From Betaproteobacteria bacterium (GTDB lineage Bacteria; Pseudomonadota; Gammaproteobacteria; Burkholderiales; Rhodocyclaceae), in the NCBI GenBank assembly GCA_025997075.1, contig BNUC01000188.1:1-5682 (forward strand): DNA of 5,682 bases, in the 5' to 3' direction. The notes below the pieces were generated by a model, which saw nothing but the letters and a program-made list of their open reading frames with translations, ran no database searches and had not been told where the DNA came from. Positions 5,638-5,682 of this stretch are shown here, piece after piece. Positions within the stretch are counted from its first letter, which is position 1. Each line of letters starts with the position of its first letter. Position numbers and translations under genes: made by a program.

Positions 5638-5682
5638 AAAAGCAAAAAGCGAAAATCGTTTTTGTCTTTGCTTTTCGCCGTG
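5631..5682. repeat. Long inverted repeat cut by the window edge
   Basis: The 16 bases at 5631-5646 (CACGGCGAAAAGCAAA) are the exact reverse complement of 5667-5682. The 20-base centre can extend the fold weakly, with CGAAAA (5650-5655) facing TTTTTG (5659-5664) around TCG. The right arm ends at the last base of the window. Because CACGGCG repeats flank the left arm, the palindrome may continue beyond 5682. As RNA it would form a long A/U-rich-centred hairpin, and as DNA a cruciform-capable site. Confidence 0.8.

Larger units (their letters stand above)
5388..5682. other. Non-coding, repeat-rich region after fliN
   Basis: These 295 bases contain no gene I can support. Reading frames from ATG 5470 and ATG 5597 stay open to the window end, but they run through the hairpin repeats, have poor ribosome binding sites and give products unlike FliO. 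From left to right the region holds a weak AT-rich hairpin (5394-5423), two adjacent GC-rich stem-loops (5514-5552), a short unstructured stretch, three CACGGCG repeats (5614-5637) and a long inverted repeat at the edge (5631-5682). Base composition is more uneven than in the fli genes. Confidence 0.7.

Noticed and set aside
4806..5645. Long open frame on the - strand opposite fliN and the downstream repeats
   Set aside because: Its repetitive Leu/Gly/Arg/Phe tracts are the complement of the fliN repeats. No domain or ribosome binding site supports it.
5470..5682. Frame open from ATG 5470 to the window end (71 codons), possible start of fliO or another gene
   Set aside because: It runs straight through the stem-loops and CACGGCG repeats, lacks a good ribosome binding site and gives a composition typical of translated repeats. 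The last residues look slightly signal-peptide-like, but they arise from the palindrome.
5597..5682. ATG 5597 with AGGGG upstream, possible short secretory or FliO N-terminus
   Set aside because: The spacing to AGGGG is only 3 bases and the product is Arg/Lys-rich from the repeat sequence, with no membrane segment before the edge.

Overview
The window is a chromosomal flagellar gene cluster from a motile, moderately GC-rich Gram-negative proteobacterium. Gene order is (fliH)-fliI-fliJ-fliK-fliL-fliM-fliN, all on the + strand. This is the proteobacterial arrangement in which a fliFGHIJK block is followed by a fliLMN(OPQR) block. Protein style (FliM beginning MGEFLSQDEVDALL, FliN with a DDWAAAMAEQ motif) suggests a betaproteobacterium, perhaps Rhodocyclales-like. 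That placement is an impression from memory, not a computed assignment.

Layout: positions 1-10 probably hold the last codons of fliH, overlapping the fliI start. Then come fliI (7-1431, export ATPase), fliJ (1434-1877, ATPase stalk), a 105-bp spacer, fliK (1983-3209, hook-length ruler), a 79-bp spacer with a short hairpin, fliL (3289-3816, stator-associated membrane protein), fliM (3825-4820, C-ring switch and CheY-P receptor) and fliN (4824-5387, C-ring base). Gaps of 2, 8 and 3 bp inside fliI/fliJ, fliL/fliM and fliM/fliN point to two tightly coupled transcription units or one long one. FliI and FliJ energise and gate the flagellar type III export apparatus. FliK is exported by it and ends hook growth. 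FliL supports the stators, and FliM with FliN forms the rotor switch ring.

The last 295 bp (5388-5682) are where fliO would be expected, but no credible gene is visible. The stretch holds a weak hairpin, a pair of perfect GC-rich stem-loops of REP-like appearance, three spaced CACGGCG repeats and a 16-bp perfect inverted repeat cut by the window edge.

I see no evidence for a wholly new system. The points worth a second look are lineage-specific repeat expansions inside FliK (ruler region) and FliN (duplicated N-terminal DDW motif plus a hexapeptide array), and the repeat cluster breaking the usual fliN-fliO adjacency.
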